From NCBI GenBank assembly GCA_029531795.1, contig JAPEIS010000006.1:1054001-1118000 (forward strand): a stretch of DNA of 64,000 nt. Reading direction: 5' to 3'. The translations under genes were made by a program, and so were the position numbers. Of this stretch, positions 20,946-32,827 are shown one piece after another (positions within the stretch are counted from its first letter, which is position 1; each line of letters opens with the position of its first letter). A model generated the notes under the pieces. That model was given only the letters and a program-made list of their open reading frames with translations. It ran no database searches and had not been told where the DNA came from. This stretch comes from Sclerotinia nivalis. Lineage: Eukaryota; Ascomycota; Leotiomycetes; Helotiales; Sclerotiniaceae.

Positions 20946-21925
20946 CCAACGCCACCGATTACTAGTAGAATCAGGAAAAGACTCACCAGAAAGCCTTTCT
21001 GGACACTATGAGAGTGATCGGAAGAAAAACTGTTCCTGCCGGATATCATTTTACTTTGACCTGCAGGCCAATCAGCGGCAGTGAAGTGTATATTGCAGGT
21101 TCTTGTCTAATATGGATCAGATTGTATGCACTCTATGGCTTGTGTAGGTACTAGAAGATATCCATTTGATTTTTTTAATCAGTATTAGGTTACCAAGTGT
21201 ACCGTAATTTGTTCCATGAAGGTTTCCACCCGAATATCAAGGTTTGTGCCGAGTTGTATCACTAGTAGCACAAACTCTAACAACGCAGAGAAATCTACGT
21301 GATTCGCCCTACACTCCTCTTGTAGATGGAATAGGAAGAAAATAATTGTGCCCTTGAGCTCCCAGTGAGTAGCTAAACCCAGCACCCCTAGAAATCGGCA
21401 AGAACCTCTTTTCTCAATGAATTTGATGGATATATTTGAAAATTATTTGAAAAATAAATCATTGCTTTGGACAACAACTTCACTTCCACATTCGAGTTGA
21501 GGCTCTGATCCTGTACATAAATTTTCGAGGTTAGTTTAACACCTCATTGCATGTTTGCTTAATTGTACGAACCCAAGTTCAAGTTGCGCACAGGGCTATA
21601 TATTTCGGAGAGGCATTGTTGAGCCAAGAAACATGAAGTGGTAACAAGTTTGCACAGCCCAGGCTTCAGATATGCAACATAAGTGTCGAATACGAGCGGG
21701 TGGGCACAGGGCGGAGGTATTGTAGTGTGGAAAGTATGTTCTATGGTATAGAGATGGATTCGATATATAGATATAGCATGCATTCGAAGGCAAAACAAAT
21801 TCATTATCATGGGTCATAACCAGCTATCAAACGCACGCACCCAAGTCTCTCTCCATGCCATCCTGCCTAACGCCTTTCCTTAATGATAGGAGGTATCATA
21901 AATCCGCAATGCCAAAAGAAATCTA
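20946..21925. other. Intergenic: no gene seen
   Basis: Sequence between the metallopeptidase relic and the 3' end of the kinase gene. It should hold the kinase 3' UTR; nothing else is supportable. Confidence 0.5.
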
Positions 21926-23036
21926 TCAATACTGCTGGTAACCTCCCTGTGTTACTTCTTGTGGTGCATATCCCCTCTGCATCGGCATCTGTCCCTGTTG
22001 TACTTGTGGACGTCTCATTGCTCCTGGCAGATCGTTGAACCATGGATGGCTCAAAGCATCATGTGCACTGATTCGCAATTCTGGTCTCAATTGCAACATT
22101 CTCTGAAGAAGGTCGATACCAACTGCATCGATTTGAGGCAAGATGACTCGTAGATCTTGGGTTGCATACATCTGAAAGTTTGACTTGTACTCGGTGAATT
22201 GAGAGATTCCAGGCCATGTTCGCTCAGAAGGTGTACCCATGATTCGAAAAATTCGTACCAATTGATCCTCATTGGTTGTACCAGGGAACAAGGGTCGTCC
22301 AGTATACATCTCTGCCATGATGCATCCCGCAGACCAAATGTCGATGCTGGTATTGTAGGTTCGACTTCCAAGGAGGACATCTGGGGCTCGGTACCATAAA
22401 GTAACAACCTCGTTGGAGAAAGTATTGACAGGAATACCAAATGCACGCGCAAGACCAAAATCTGCAAGTTTAAGTTGGCCCTTCATGTTGATGAGGAGAT
22501 TTTGAGGTTTCAAATCCCTGTGAAGGACTCGATTTTGATGGCAAAAATCGATACCTTTAAGAAGTTGATGCATGAATGACTTGATTGTAGGAGGTGGTAA
22601 AGCTCCTCGGTCTCCTGATGTATCCATGTATTTCTTCAAGTCTTTGTCCATATGTTCGAAGACCAGCATGAGTTTGTTCTCGGTATGTATGACATCGTGT
22701 AAGCTGACGATATTCTCGTGCTTCAACTCTTTCATCAACGAGATTTCTCTAATCGCAGTCGATGGTGTGCCTTCTTCGGAATCGAGGTGGATTTCTTTTA
22801 AAGCAACAAGTTCACCTGTCTGTCTATTTCTACCTTTAAAAACCTTGTATGAGTCAGTTTCGAGGAAAACATACGAATGCGCCGCAGAAACAGCACATAT
22901 TGGAATAATATCTCGGGAACAAGTCGTGCTGCAGAACCTGGATCCCAGGATTCCTTTCTGTACTCACAGTAGCATATGTGCCCTCTCCTAGCTTCTCCAG
23001 CTGCTGGAACGAACTGGGATGTCTCTTATTGTCCAT
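21926..23036 (-). CDS. pho85: Pho85-type cyclin-dependent kinase
   Basis: Two exons on the minus strand (23036-22968 and 22843-21926; 124-nt intron with CTGAC branch) give 328 residues. Exon 1 encodes the glycine loop LGEGTYAT; exon 2 opens with [18 protein letters not shown]. The cyclin-binding helix is a perfect PSTAIRE followed by [13 protein letters not shown]. The catalytic loop is HRDLKPQN, the Mg motif is DFGLARAFG, and the activation segment is [15 protein letters not shown]. This combination identifies the Pho85/PhoA branch, which phosphorylates targets in phosphate sensing, glycogen metabolism, morphogenesis and the cell cycle with Pcl-type cyclins. The C-terminus is Gln/Pro-rich and probably disordered. 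The gene is divergent from the septin-like gene, with 845 bp between the two ATGs. Confidence 0.93.
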
Positions 23037-23881
23037 TTCGTCTGTGTTGTGTTCGGTGTCGAGATCGTGGACGCTGATGAAACTTGGCAGAGAGTGAAGA
23101 AGTCGCTGCGCAGTTGGAGATGGAGGAAATGTATAAGGAGGCTTTATCGAAGATCTTTGGAGGGTTGTATATCGTGAATTGAATAAAATGGAGGCGGGGG
23201 TGCAAAGTTGATCTAGGATCGACAACGCGTCTTTCGACCCGTGGGAAGCCGTTTTGATTGATTGTATTTAAATTGGAGATCCTTCCCACTGGAAAGAAAC
23301 GGAGCAAGATTTGGGTAGGGATTAATTTTATTCGAGATAGGATCGTCGGAAAATGCTTCCAATTATCATATATGAATGGGTGATACAATGGCAAGAATGG
23401 TTGATGAAGTAACTAAATTTAGCTTAGCCTATATTTACCATCCATTTTTGGAAAGATTAAGCTAAATTAAGCTAAACTGAGCTAAATAACGAATAAGGCG
23501 CTTAAATTCAATGAAGGCGCTTAATAAATTGATGCCTTATCTTATCCTCTCCTCCCTTCATTGATGCCCAGGGAGCTGGAGTGCTTTGACAGCTTTTGAC
23601 ACTAATGCCGGTATCTTAGTTTCGGAGATAATATTTCACCGCTAATCGATCGCTCTACTCGGTATGCCTCAATGAATGAATCAACATTCAATATCACGCG
23701 GCGGGGTACCATATGTTACATGCCTAGACCGTATTACGAGACAACTTCAACTTTCAATAAAGAGAAGTGTCTGAATATCTTCATCTTTGAAGAAATTAAA
23801 TTACTATACAAGAACATTTAAAGCATGGTATAAATCTATTTCCCCGCTTTTACCATTAACGATCCCTTATCAACAATCAAA
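23037..23881. promoter_or_regulatory. Shared divergent promoter, kinase and septin-like GTPase
   Basis: 845 bp separate the two divergent ATGs. Visible structure includes three AGCTAAA-type repeats at about 23459-23487 and an 11-bp direct repeat, AAGGCGCTTAA, at 23495-23505 and 23514-23524 (19-bp spacing). I know of no factor that binds these; a regulatory role is inference. Confidence 0.4.
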
Positions 23882-26185
23882 ATGCGCCCTTTACCAGGCG
23901 ACGACGCTTACTTGGGGAGATCTCGGAGTACGAGTATTAATGATAGCGACTTAACACCACTTGCAACAAGAACGCAGGCTCCGCAGATGAGCTACTTTCT
24001 TGCAGATGAGAAAACATTAGAATCTGGAGAAGCTCAGCCTATTCGTTTTCCTTTAAAACCAAGAGATTCTTTGAAGAATAGTACATACGGTGTGGAGAGT
24101 ATTGACACTACAATTAGCTCTTTCTCTGAAGGTAGCGGTGATGAAGATGGAAGATATGACAAAGCTAGGGAGAGATTCAAGAAGAATTTGGCAGAGAAAT
24201 TGCAGTCTGTAGGAGATTCAAGGTCTCGTTCCAGAAAACCATCATACGATGTTAGTGGAACCACGTCTCCGGTCCGCCCTTCCACTACCGAAGCTTCCAG
24301 ACCTTATACTCCTATGTCTGTATATTCTGCGGCTGCAGGTTCTATTATTAGCAGTCCCGGTTCGAAGATTTCCGACACAGAATCATTGAATGACGAAATA
24401 TCAAGCCAAGCTATTGTATCTGGCGAAGAAGACGAAAACGATGTACCGGCGATGGTGGATAGTGGCTCTGCCCCTCAACTGGTTATGCCAAGTATAAAAA
24501 TGCCTAGTAGGCGGCCATTTACGGAGAAGGGAAAGAATATGGGGAGGCTGAAGGTCCTGATTGCCGGAGATTCAGGTGAATGCACCTTATCCCATCGCAA
24601 ATTGCTGTTCTAATATTCATAAGGTGTGGGCAAGACATCTTTAATCAAAGCTATCGTACAAGTATGCGAAGATATTGTACATGTCGATCCCCTGTCTACT
24701 ACACCAACACGGGTCTCCGAGAAAAGGCGGCATTCCAAACATAAAGCTAGATATGGAGGTGGTGATATGCAGACTACAACTCGGATCACAGAGATATATG
24801 CTAGCACGAAGGCCTATCCTAGTTGGTGGTCAGAGGTTGACGAAAGCAAGGTCTTACGTCGAAGAAAGAGTATGGGTGACTCGGTTCTTGAAAGAAATCT
24901 ATGCTTTGTTGATACTCCTGGTTATGGCAACAAGACTTCTGTGAGCTTTGCTTTATTATGATCTTACTATCAGCTAATTATTCTAGTGTCTAGAAGCGAT
25001 TTCTCCAGTAGTCGATTATATCGAATCTCAGTTTCAAAAGGTCGAATCTAAAGATGGGATGACCGATTCTGATATGATACATTTACTTGGTGGAAATGGT
25101 GGTTCTCAAGTAGATGTCGTATTCTACATCATCATAAATCGTAAGTCTCTATAAAATCATGTAAGCAAGCAACTAATTCATAATCAGGAATCAAACCTGT
25201 TGATATTGAATACCTAAGACGTATATCCCCCATGACAAATGTTATCCCTCTCATAGCACGATCAGAAGTTTTGTCTCTGGAGGATCTGGCTAGCGTCAAA
25301 AGACATGTATTGAGCGAGCTTCAAGCGGCCAATATACGACCATTTCTCTTCGGACTGTCTTTTGATGATGCTCTACATTCCTCTCAACCAGCTGCGCCAT
25401 ATGCAATTTCCACTATGTTGTCGAAGGATCATGAGACCATGGATGCAAGCCTTCTCATGAGCTCGGACTACATTCAACCATTAGTTCAATCGGAACTCAC
25501 AGCTCTTGTCGATCAACTATTCGAGCCAGATAGCATAGCATGGCTACGAAATTCTGCTGCGAAAAAATTTGTACAGTGGCGAAATAATCCAACCGTGCAG
25601 AAACCACAAAGTCTATATCGACCTCTGGCGCAATCAATGATGTCGTCATCCACCTCACGAGTACTTACTGCTCCTGTCGGTGCTACAACATCTTACGCGT
25701 TGGCTCGTATAACAGATCATACTCAACGTGAAGAGAAGCTTGCACAAGTGCGACTTTCGAAATGGGCCACTGACTTGCAAAGGAGTCTTCAGAATGAGCG
25801 TGCTAGATTTGAGACTTTAGCGCGAAGTGAGAGGGCAGTATGGTTAACGGAAAGACTTGGGGAATGTGTACAGGATGGTACACTCGTCCCAATCTCTCAA
25901 GCACGTCAACCTCAACGATCTTACGATGCCGGGACTTTGATTAAGCGAGGAACTTATTCTCGAACAACTTCTTCTGGCTCGATTTTGAACACGCACGATC
26001 CTCTTGGGATTCTGGCATTTAACGAAGACATGAAACGGCGGGGCATGGTCGCTCTTCAAATAGTAAGCAGTTTTGGTATCATTGGTGGCTTGGCATTTTG
26101 GATCAACCGTAATTGGCAGCCTAGTGGAGCCAGCATATGGGGATTAGATTGGATTGGTATCCAAAGATTTGTGGAATGGAGATGA
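23882..26185 (+). CDS. Septin-like P-loop GTPase with C-terminal membrane segment
   Basis: Four exons (23882-24575, 24624-24940, 24987-25140, 25188-26185) give 720 residues with all phases consistent. The first ~225 residues are Ser-rich and charged, probably disordered. The G domain starts with LKVLIAGDSGVGKTSLIKAI; its Walker A motif is split by intron 1. It continues with FVDTPGYGNKTS (switch II, DTPG) and a septin-like segment VVDYIESQF, then VDIEYLRRISPMTNVIPLIARSE in place of the usual AKAD motif. A coiled or basic region follows. Near the C-terminus a hydrophobic stretch (ALQIVSSFGIIGGLAFWI) looks like one membrane helix. The G domain is septin-type (TRAFAC class), but the long N-terminus and terminal helix differ from core septins. 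A membrane-linked cytoskeletal role is possible. Confidence 0.82.
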
Positions 26186-27947
26186 GATATGTGATTATGA
26201 TTCGTTTAGCGATTTCGACTGTAATTGGTGAAAGATGGTTTAGGATAGTCGGCCCATTTAATGGGATGGGCTTACGGGCATTCCGAGTGTTTGTTGATGC
26301 ATTGTTTGCATTGGGATTTATTAGCGTGATGATATGATATGATGGGATAGGATTATGGGTGGACAATATATGGCATTTTTAGTATTTATGGCCAGCGGAT
26401 GCAGATGAGAGATTGCTGCTTTGTAGCCTGCTGCACGACCGGAGAAGATACCAGTTAAGACGCACAGCGAATTTTAATAGTAATTTTCTTAGCTGGTCAA
26501 GTATGATTGGTTTCATCAGCAGCTGCTCCGTAGATTTGAATCTGGAGATAATAACTTCGCTTAATGGTATGGATACAACAGTGCTTTGAGCTATCTTTTG
26601 ATTGTATTTCAATCGTTGAAGTCTCTTCCTGGTGCCCAAAATATACTCATCGTTCGCTGAGACGTGGAGGATTTAAGGATTTTTTACTCTGCGTTTGAAT
26701 GTCTCATGGTCGCCTGGTATGTCAAGGTGACTAACCTGATGTCTTCCTATTTTGAACATTATGCCTTTCCTTGCGTCATACTGATATGTGAAATGTGTGT
26801 GGAGAATATTAACAATTATCAAATAAATCCGATAATATGACAGTTTCAAGTTGTGTTGTGCTGAAGTGTGCATGTCAGCGTCTGGATCACAGCCTGCATG
26901 CGCCGCTCAACGCCTAGACCTTCACCGGGCGTATCATAGGATAAAAAAATTTCAGATCAAAAACTTCCCAAGCTTATTCCACAATTAAATTCTGAGATGT
27001 CAGAAAGACGCGCAAGCACTAATTTCACCGACCAATAATTAAGCATTTCTCCGATCCTTCCCGCAAAGCTTGGTATATTCCAAGATTGTTCCTCTGGTGT
27101 TCGTTACTTCCTTCTTGTAGGCTATGCCAAGTCTTTCGTCACGATTAGATTGATTCGTCTGTACTTTTTTCCTACATGAGATGGCAGGTGGTATTTTGAA
27201 GATCCAGGACTGTTAAGCACAGGGGCATGTGTTGGGGCTTGTTTCGTGTTTGTGGTGGAGGGATTTAATTGCATTGCCTAATCGAGCTGATTATCCCTGG
27301 TTTTTTGTGTTATTCATTGATATTTATTATGAGTTTCCGTTCGATTTTTTTTATCTTCTATGATTGGTGTTTTACGTTTTTCTTATTTATTATTTTATTT
27401 ATTTATTTTTGGGGTAACATTATGGGCAAGGTTCGGTTTCATATTTCCTGGAAATCGATCTGCGTAAATCTAGCACAAATTCTTTTTATACACTTTGCTC
27501 ATTCCTCCAATCCTACCTTCTAAATTTCCTTGTTTCGCTTATCGAATAGTCGTATCTGACCAGCTTATGGGAAGCATTGAACAGCTCCCCAGAAAACAAT
27601 ATGTCATGATACTGGTGGCGCAAATGAGGGAGGATTTGGAGGTTGCTGAATGATGAGATGAGGATGAGTGGATTGCTGCAAGTATAGGCCAAGTCTAGAC
27701 TCTTTTATTTTGCGTGCCATAGTATATATATGTGTGCGTGTGCCAAGATCATCTACCTATAATATCTTTTCTACTTCATCGGTTCCAATACAGTTTTCAT
27801 CTTTGCTTTCTACCTTTCAGGTTTTTGATTATCACGCTCCTTGAAATTTTCTTCTTCAATACCAATATCGGCTGGCCCTTACTTTTAGTGCACTTCAAGC
27901 ATTCATCTTTTCAACCCCAAAAGTTACGCAGATAAACATCTATCATC
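26186..27947. other. Intergenic: no gene seen
   Basis: A 1.76-kb AT-rich stretch between the septin-like gene and the repeat-protein gene. T-rich pyrimidine tracts near 27290-27420 and 27720-27900 probably belong to the promoter of the latter. No supportable open frames. Confidence 0.5.
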
Positions 27948-28904
27948 ATGCAATCCTCCAAGATCTCCAGTGCAACCGCAGCACTTCTCATCTCTATAAT
28001 CTCCGCCTCTCCCATCGCTTTGACCTACGATGCCATTCATCCCAGCGGATCCGTTCACATCAAACCCACGGGCTCCATCGAGCACTCCTTCAAAATCCAC
28101 CCTACCGGCTCTTTCAACCCCAAGGAACCAATCCCTACCTGCACCGACGAAGAAACCCCTAAATATATCATCCACCCCACAGGTGGCAAGACCGAACCCC
28201 ATCACTACCGACCCTCCGGCACCGGTGTAAAATCTCACGACGGTCCAAAACCAACTGGTCATGTATCCAAATCCCACGAAAGTAGCCACTCAAAGCCAAG
28301 TGGACATGTCTCCCAAAGGGCTATCGAAAGCGATGATGTCGAAGGTAGTACTGTGAGCAAATTCCAGATGGCTAAGCCTACAGGCAATGCTTTCCATGAA
28401 CGCGAAAGTGGCCATGCAAAGCCAACCGGTAGTGGAAAGAAAGGAAATGCTCATCCATCTGGAACTGGTGTTTACAAAGATGAAAAACCTCGTCAGAGTG
28501 GATATGCTAAGCCTACTGAAAGTAAAGATGGTAAAACACGTGAAAGCGGACATGCTAAGGCATCAGGCAAGGAAGGTGAATTTGGCTATGCCAAACCCAC
28601 TGGTACCAAAGGCAAAGAACACACCCACGTTCACGAATCCGGCTACGCTAAACCCACCGGACATAAAGAATCAGCTCGTGCCGTCGAAAGCGGCCACGCT
28701 AAACCAACTAATGTCCACGAGAGTGGTCATGCCAAGCCCACTGGTACTGGCGCCGAACATGGTCATGCTAAACCAACTGGCGTTCATTCACAAATCCCCG
28801 AATTCATTGGAACACATAGAAGCAAGAGTTTTGAGTTCAAGACCGAGACCGAGACGATGAAGTTTGGAAGTAAGGCATCTACAGTTTTTTGGGGTTGGGC
28901 CTGA
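27948..28904 (+). CDS. Secreted repeat protein with GHAKPTG motifs
   Basis: Single exon, 318 residues. A signal peptide is evident (ATAALLISIISASPIA). The rest is low-complexity and hydrophilic. An N-terminal part carries spaced HPTG/HPSG/KPTG motifs, and the central-to-C-terminal part carries many variants of a nine-residue motif, ESGHAKPTG (also SGYAKPTG, YAKPTESK, HGHAKPTG). Separating residues vary, so the array is not a strict tandem. His, Lys, Gly, Pro and Thr dominate; only one pair of cysteine-free segments and a single Cys are present. No Kex2 KR sites flank the motifs. Such proteins may be wall-associated, metal-binding or effector-like. I do not recognise an established family, and function is unknown. 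Confidence 0.8.
   Translation: MQSSKISSATAALLISIISASPIALTYDAIHPSGSVHIKPTGSIEHSFKIHPTGSFNPKEPIPTCTDEETPKYIIHPTGGKTEPHHYRPSGTGVKSHDGPKPTGHVSKSHESSHSKPSGHVSQRAIESDDVEGSTVSKFQMAKPTGNAFHERESGHAKPTGSGKKGNAHPSGTGVYKDEKPRQSGYAKPTESKDGKTRESGHAKASGKEGEFGYAKPTGTKGKEHTHVHESGYAKPTGHKESARAVESGHAKPTNVHESGHAKPTGTGAEHGHAKPTGVHSQIPEFIGTHRSKSFEFKTETETMKFGSKASTVFWGWA
28390..28800 (+). repeat. Degenerate ESGHAKPTG-coding repeats
   Basis: About nine copies of a His/Tyr-Ala-Lys-Pro-Thr motif are spaced 9-25 residues apart. The surrounding codons differ between copies, so the repeat is conserved in protein sequence more than in DNA. That pattern suggests selection on the motif and argues against very recent duplication. 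Confidence 0.75.
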
Positions 28905-30147
28905 GGGGACTGGAAGATCTCGTTTTTGAGGAGTTTAACAATTAGGTTTTGTTTGTTTTGGTTGGGTTGGTTGAGATATCGATGTGTTGTGGTGAAGATG
29001 GGGCGCTGCTTGTGTGGATAGTATTGGGGATGATTTTGGTTTCTTTTTCTGTACGTCACATCTCTTGAGGTATGAAAGTATACATTTCAGCGTCTGGGAT
29101 AGCTGCTTTGGGATTTGTTTTTTGGGTCGTGGTGAGAATTGGGAGGGTGGATAAGGTAGTAGGATAGATGGAAATGGAATTGCGCATACTTGACTCATCT
29201 GAAAATTCATCGTGCAAATTCGTGACAGATGTGTGAGAGCATGGAAATATTCCTTGTATAGTACACTGTACTATTATTTGGAGAAAACTACTACTTGAAT
29301 ATCGACAGTCCAATCGCTGAGATATCACACAGGATGCAGCATCCACGTTTCTGATCACTTTCAGATTTCATTCTTAAATAATTACTCGATCTCACATGGC
29401 CCCAGTAATTTCCTTACGAGTCACGATAAGGATAGAGAACGCCCACTGATTTTGACATGACAGCGACTGAGATCTGGAGTGGTCTGCCTCAAGATCCTTT
29501 CTGCAAAGTTCTCTTCACCTAAAGATATTTATTTACTCACGTTAAATGCTTATAAAGCAAAGAATCGAAATCCGATACTTGAAGCCAAGTCTGACTTTGA
29601 TGTCATAAAAGTTATAAAAGTTACATAGGTGACTTTTGACAACTGCTTTATCAATGTCGAAGTTGCAACAGAAATTTCACAAGTATAGTCTAAGCACTAG
29701 GCAGCGCACAGCCAGCCATGCGCACCACGCGGAACAATATTTCCAGCTCACTCAATTGACCAATAAATTCAAATTTCAAGATATGCAACAAAACTTTCTA
29801 CAGCAGCAGTATAGTGATTGGAGAAGTTCCAAGATAGATCACGGGATCGCTAAGCCAGGATCTGCAGCATTTACCGGCTGACTCACTCCTCTCCACCCAT
29901 TTCCTCAACCCACTTTGCGACCGGGGAAACTAATTGAGCTCGCCGTGAAGCGAAGATTGCGATAGGGGTACTTGACTTTGACTAAATGGAATTTATATTC
30001 GGATACAACACCACGTAAGTGTTTACTGGGGGAGGAATATAAGATACCCAGAGTCATCCATATTGAAAAATCCAATGCCCAACAGCTTCACGGAGCATCA
30101 TATTTTTTAGTACTAAAAGAATTGTCGAACGCCTCACGTGGTGCAAG
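28905..30147. other. Intergenic: no gene seen
   Basis: Sequence between the repeat-protein gene and the SDR gene. A short open frame at 29636-29881 lacks domain or splice support. Confidence 0.5.
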
Positions 30148-31170
30148 ATGAATCCAGTTAACACCAAGCCTTATGAGCTACCTGTCGATGCAACCTGGTT
30201 AAGTGCGAGTCTCTTCCTTGTCAAGATGAGTTCAGAAAAACAATAAACTAATTATTTACCTGAAAAGTTACCGGTTGCTCATCTGGTATTGGTCGCGCTA
30301 TCTCGGAATTAGTTGCCAGCAAACCAAACCAGCGCTTGATTGCTACAGCCCGAAACCCTTCAGACCTGTCTTATCTTCCTGATTCCAACCCCAATATTCT
30401 CAAACTAGCCCTCGACGTCACTTCCCCTACTTCCGTTAACGAGGCATTTTCTACAGCCTCGAAGCATTTCGGTGATTCTTTCCATCTTGACATTGTTATA
30501 AACAATGCCGGTTATTCTCTTTCCGGAGATACAGAATCCGCAACTGAGGAAGAAGCGCATTTAGAAATCGAGACGTTATTCTTCGGCACTGCAAGAGTTA
30601 CAATGAGAGCCGTTGAGGTTATGCGCCAGCATAAAGAACATCGAGGAGGAGTAATTTACCAAATTTCTTCACTTGCTGGATTATGTTCTTTTCCTGGTAA
30701 TGCTTACTACCATGCTGGTAAATACGCTGTGGAAGGTTGGACTGAGTCTGTAGCACGAGAGATGCATCCTGATTGGAATAGTATGTTTATATTTTCCCCA
30801 AGTTTTAAACTTTACCTAACCTCTCTCCTCACAAGTCAATTTCTGTATAATCGAGCCCTCTGGTGTTAAAACCAACTTCGAAGGCCACGGGAAAGCCCAC
30901 ACTGCACCTCATCCTGCCTATACCGCTCCTGATATGCCCGCTCGCACGCTCGAGAAATGGGTAAACATGGGTATCAAAAGCGGTATTGGTATGCTCGAGC
31001 CTACTGCAATAGCAGAAAATATTTACATGATAGCTAGTCGTGGAGAGAAAGTGCCGCTTCGACTTCCTTTAGGACCAACCGCGTGGAAATTAATTAGACA
31101 GAAATATGAAGGATTTTTGGGAGAGTTGGATGATGTCAAGGATATTAGTGCTATGGGGAAGGAGATCTGA
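30148..31170 (+). CDS. Short-chain dehydrogenase/reductase (SDR)
   Basis: Three exons (30148-30202, 30268-30780, 30836-31170) give 300 residues. The first junction joins W-L to ITGCSSGIGRAI and so restores the Rossmann TGxxxGIG cofactor motif; its donor is GTGCGA, a weaker site. Further classical SDR signatures follow: NNAGYSL near residue 90, ISSLAG near 145 (catalytic Ser), and YYHAGKYAVEGWTES (YxxxK active site) near 158. The IEPSGVKTNF segment after the second intron is usual for this subfamily of NAD(P)-dependent oxidoreductases. The substrate is unknown. No signal peptide is visible. Neighbouring genes do not suggest a pathway. Confidence 0.9.
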
Positions 31171-31576
31171 CTTCATGTGATGGAGTTTTTGGGTGTTTAG
31201 GGAAGATTGCTTATGATGATGGGTGATGATGGGACGAGACAGGTGGGAGAGAGTTGTAGCAAAGAGGGATTCAGCCTTCTTTTTAATTCCGGGGTTTATC
31301 CGCAGAAACATTGGTCTTCCCGAAGAATTTCTGACCTTCTTTCGAATTCAAAATTAAATTCATACAAGTATACCCAACCCTATCACTTTTCAATATTCTA
31401 TTCCGGGTTTTACAATCCAATAGCCTAACTGGCCTTCACATTCGCTTCAAGGTACTTCATCGAAGTAGGTAGTTTATACAACGCTATCATTACTTGAATT
31501 ATCGCTGAAAGGACTAATATATATACCATCCTCAATCCTTTGCCCTACAAAACTGACGTATGATCTGCTGTCATAT
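31171..31576. other. Convergent 3' regions
   Basis: About 400 bp between the ends of the SDR gene and the minus-strand hypothetical gene; the 3' UTRs of both must lie here. No gene seen. Confidence 0.5.
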
Positions 31577-32425
31577 CTATATTTCTGCCTTCGTTCTCAG
31601 TTCCATATATTTCCTTGCAGATCTACTGCTACCCATTTTTGACCTGTTGAGCACCCTCCAGTCTTCACGTCCGTGATTCACCTTTATCATCAATCTCCTC
31701 CGCAGCCCCTTTTCGCTCTCTTGCTGTTTCTTCAATGTGGTCAATCGTTTGATCAAATCAGACGCCGAAAATTGCTTATTATCTTCAGCTAGATTTGTAG
31801 CTGACCATCGGGTACCGGAAGGTGCTAGGAGAGCACAGCGCGAATCGACGAGTTCAAGTCTATCGTCGGAGTCGTCGTCCTTTAGTGTAACATTGGAGAC
31901 ATTGTGTTGAAGCTTTTCAAGACGATTTTCCATATCAACGTCGAACAATGCCGTAAAAGCTTCGACAGGATTCTCCTCCGAAGTGTACAATTCCTCCTCC
32001 TCCTCTACTTCTTCTATTCCTGACAGATCGCTGCGTCTTGATTGCAAATACCCTCGCCGACCACTATCGAGATCGATCTCAGCTGATAAATTTGGACGGT
32101 GACTCTTGTCTGTACCATCCGAGTCATTGATTTCAGACTGCCATCTCTGTTCGGAAGCATGGTGGGAAGCATAAAACTTGCCATTATTTCCATTAGAGTG
32201 CCCCAAATCCAGATCACAATAGCTGGAGTTAGTGATTGCTCCTTCCCTTCCTGATTTCGCCTTGGAGGTGGATATCGGGTTCAAGCTGAGGTTACTGATA
32301 CCATCCGGCAGTTTGTGATTGTCAAAATCGAGTTCATTCAATCCTCTGGCAGGACGGACAGGAGAGAACTGGTCACTGCTCGACGTTCTAGATGATTTCT
32401 TGAGAAGTTCAGCGAAGGATGGCAT
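31577..32425 (-). CDS. Hypothetical protein with acidic and basic-helical regions
   Basis: Single-exon frame of 282 residues. I do not recognise a family. It opens with MPSFAELLKKSSRTSS, followed by a hydrophilic, Ser/Asn/Asp-rich middle likely to be disordered. A Glu-rich stretch (GIEEVEEEEELYTSEEN) comes next, then a helical segment with heptad-like leucines (FSASDLIKRLTTLKKQQ), and the C-terminus is Arg/Lys-rich (EKGLRRRLMIKV). There is no signal peptide or membrane helix. The gene is divergent from the zinc-knuckle gene with ~400 bp between the ATGs. Length without stops and the clear upstream spacer support a real gene; function is unknown. Confidence 0.65.
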   Translation of the reverse strand: MPSFAELLKKSSRTSSSDQFSPVRPARGLNELDFDNHKLPDGISNLSLNPISTSKAKSGREGAITNSSYCDLDLGHSNGNNGKFYASHHASEQRWQSEINDSDGTDKSHRPNLSAEIDLDSGRRGYLQSRRSDLSGIEEVEEEEELYTSEENPVEAFTALFDVDMENRLEKLQHNVSNVTLKDDDSDDRLELVDSRCALLAPSGTRWSATNLAEDNKQFSASDLIKRLTTLKKQQESEKGLRRRLMIKVNHGREDWRVLNRSKMGSSRSARKYMELRTKAEI

Positions 32426-32827
32426 TTTGATATCGGTGGAACATAGAACTGGGCTATGGTCTAAGAATGTAAGAAGGCGAATTTAAGCGAATGTTCCCGT
32501 TGAATTGATAGAACGAATGTTGGTTATAACTGATTTTAAAAAGTTTGATAATTTTCCAAAGATGTGTGAGTTATCTCAACAGGAAATGAGATAGCCGTCT
32601 AAGTTACTTGCAGTAATTGGGGAAAAGGAATACTCGCGCTTGCTAAAACTGCAACAGGATATATGGCAAGAGCGAACCATTTACACCTACCTATCTTATA
32701 CAACAATCAACGCCTAAAATTCTCTTTCAAATCAATATCGTTCTTCAAGCATGTATCATTTGGCGCTAATAATTCTATTTAATATCAAAACTATTCTTCA
32801 AACATATTTCATACATCAAATATCGAC
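32426..32827. promoter_or_regulatory. Short divergent promoter
   Basis: A 402-bp AT-rich spacer separates the ATGs of the hypothetical minus-strand gene and the zinc-knuckle gene. Two related ATTCTTCAA-type segments lie near 32740 and 32791. No known binding motif is assigned. Confidence 0.35.

Noticed and set aside
27948..28904. Kex2-processed RiPP-like precursor (repeated core peptides)
   Set aside because: The repeats are not flanked by KR/RR cleavage sites and no UstY/DUF3328-type partner genes are nearby.
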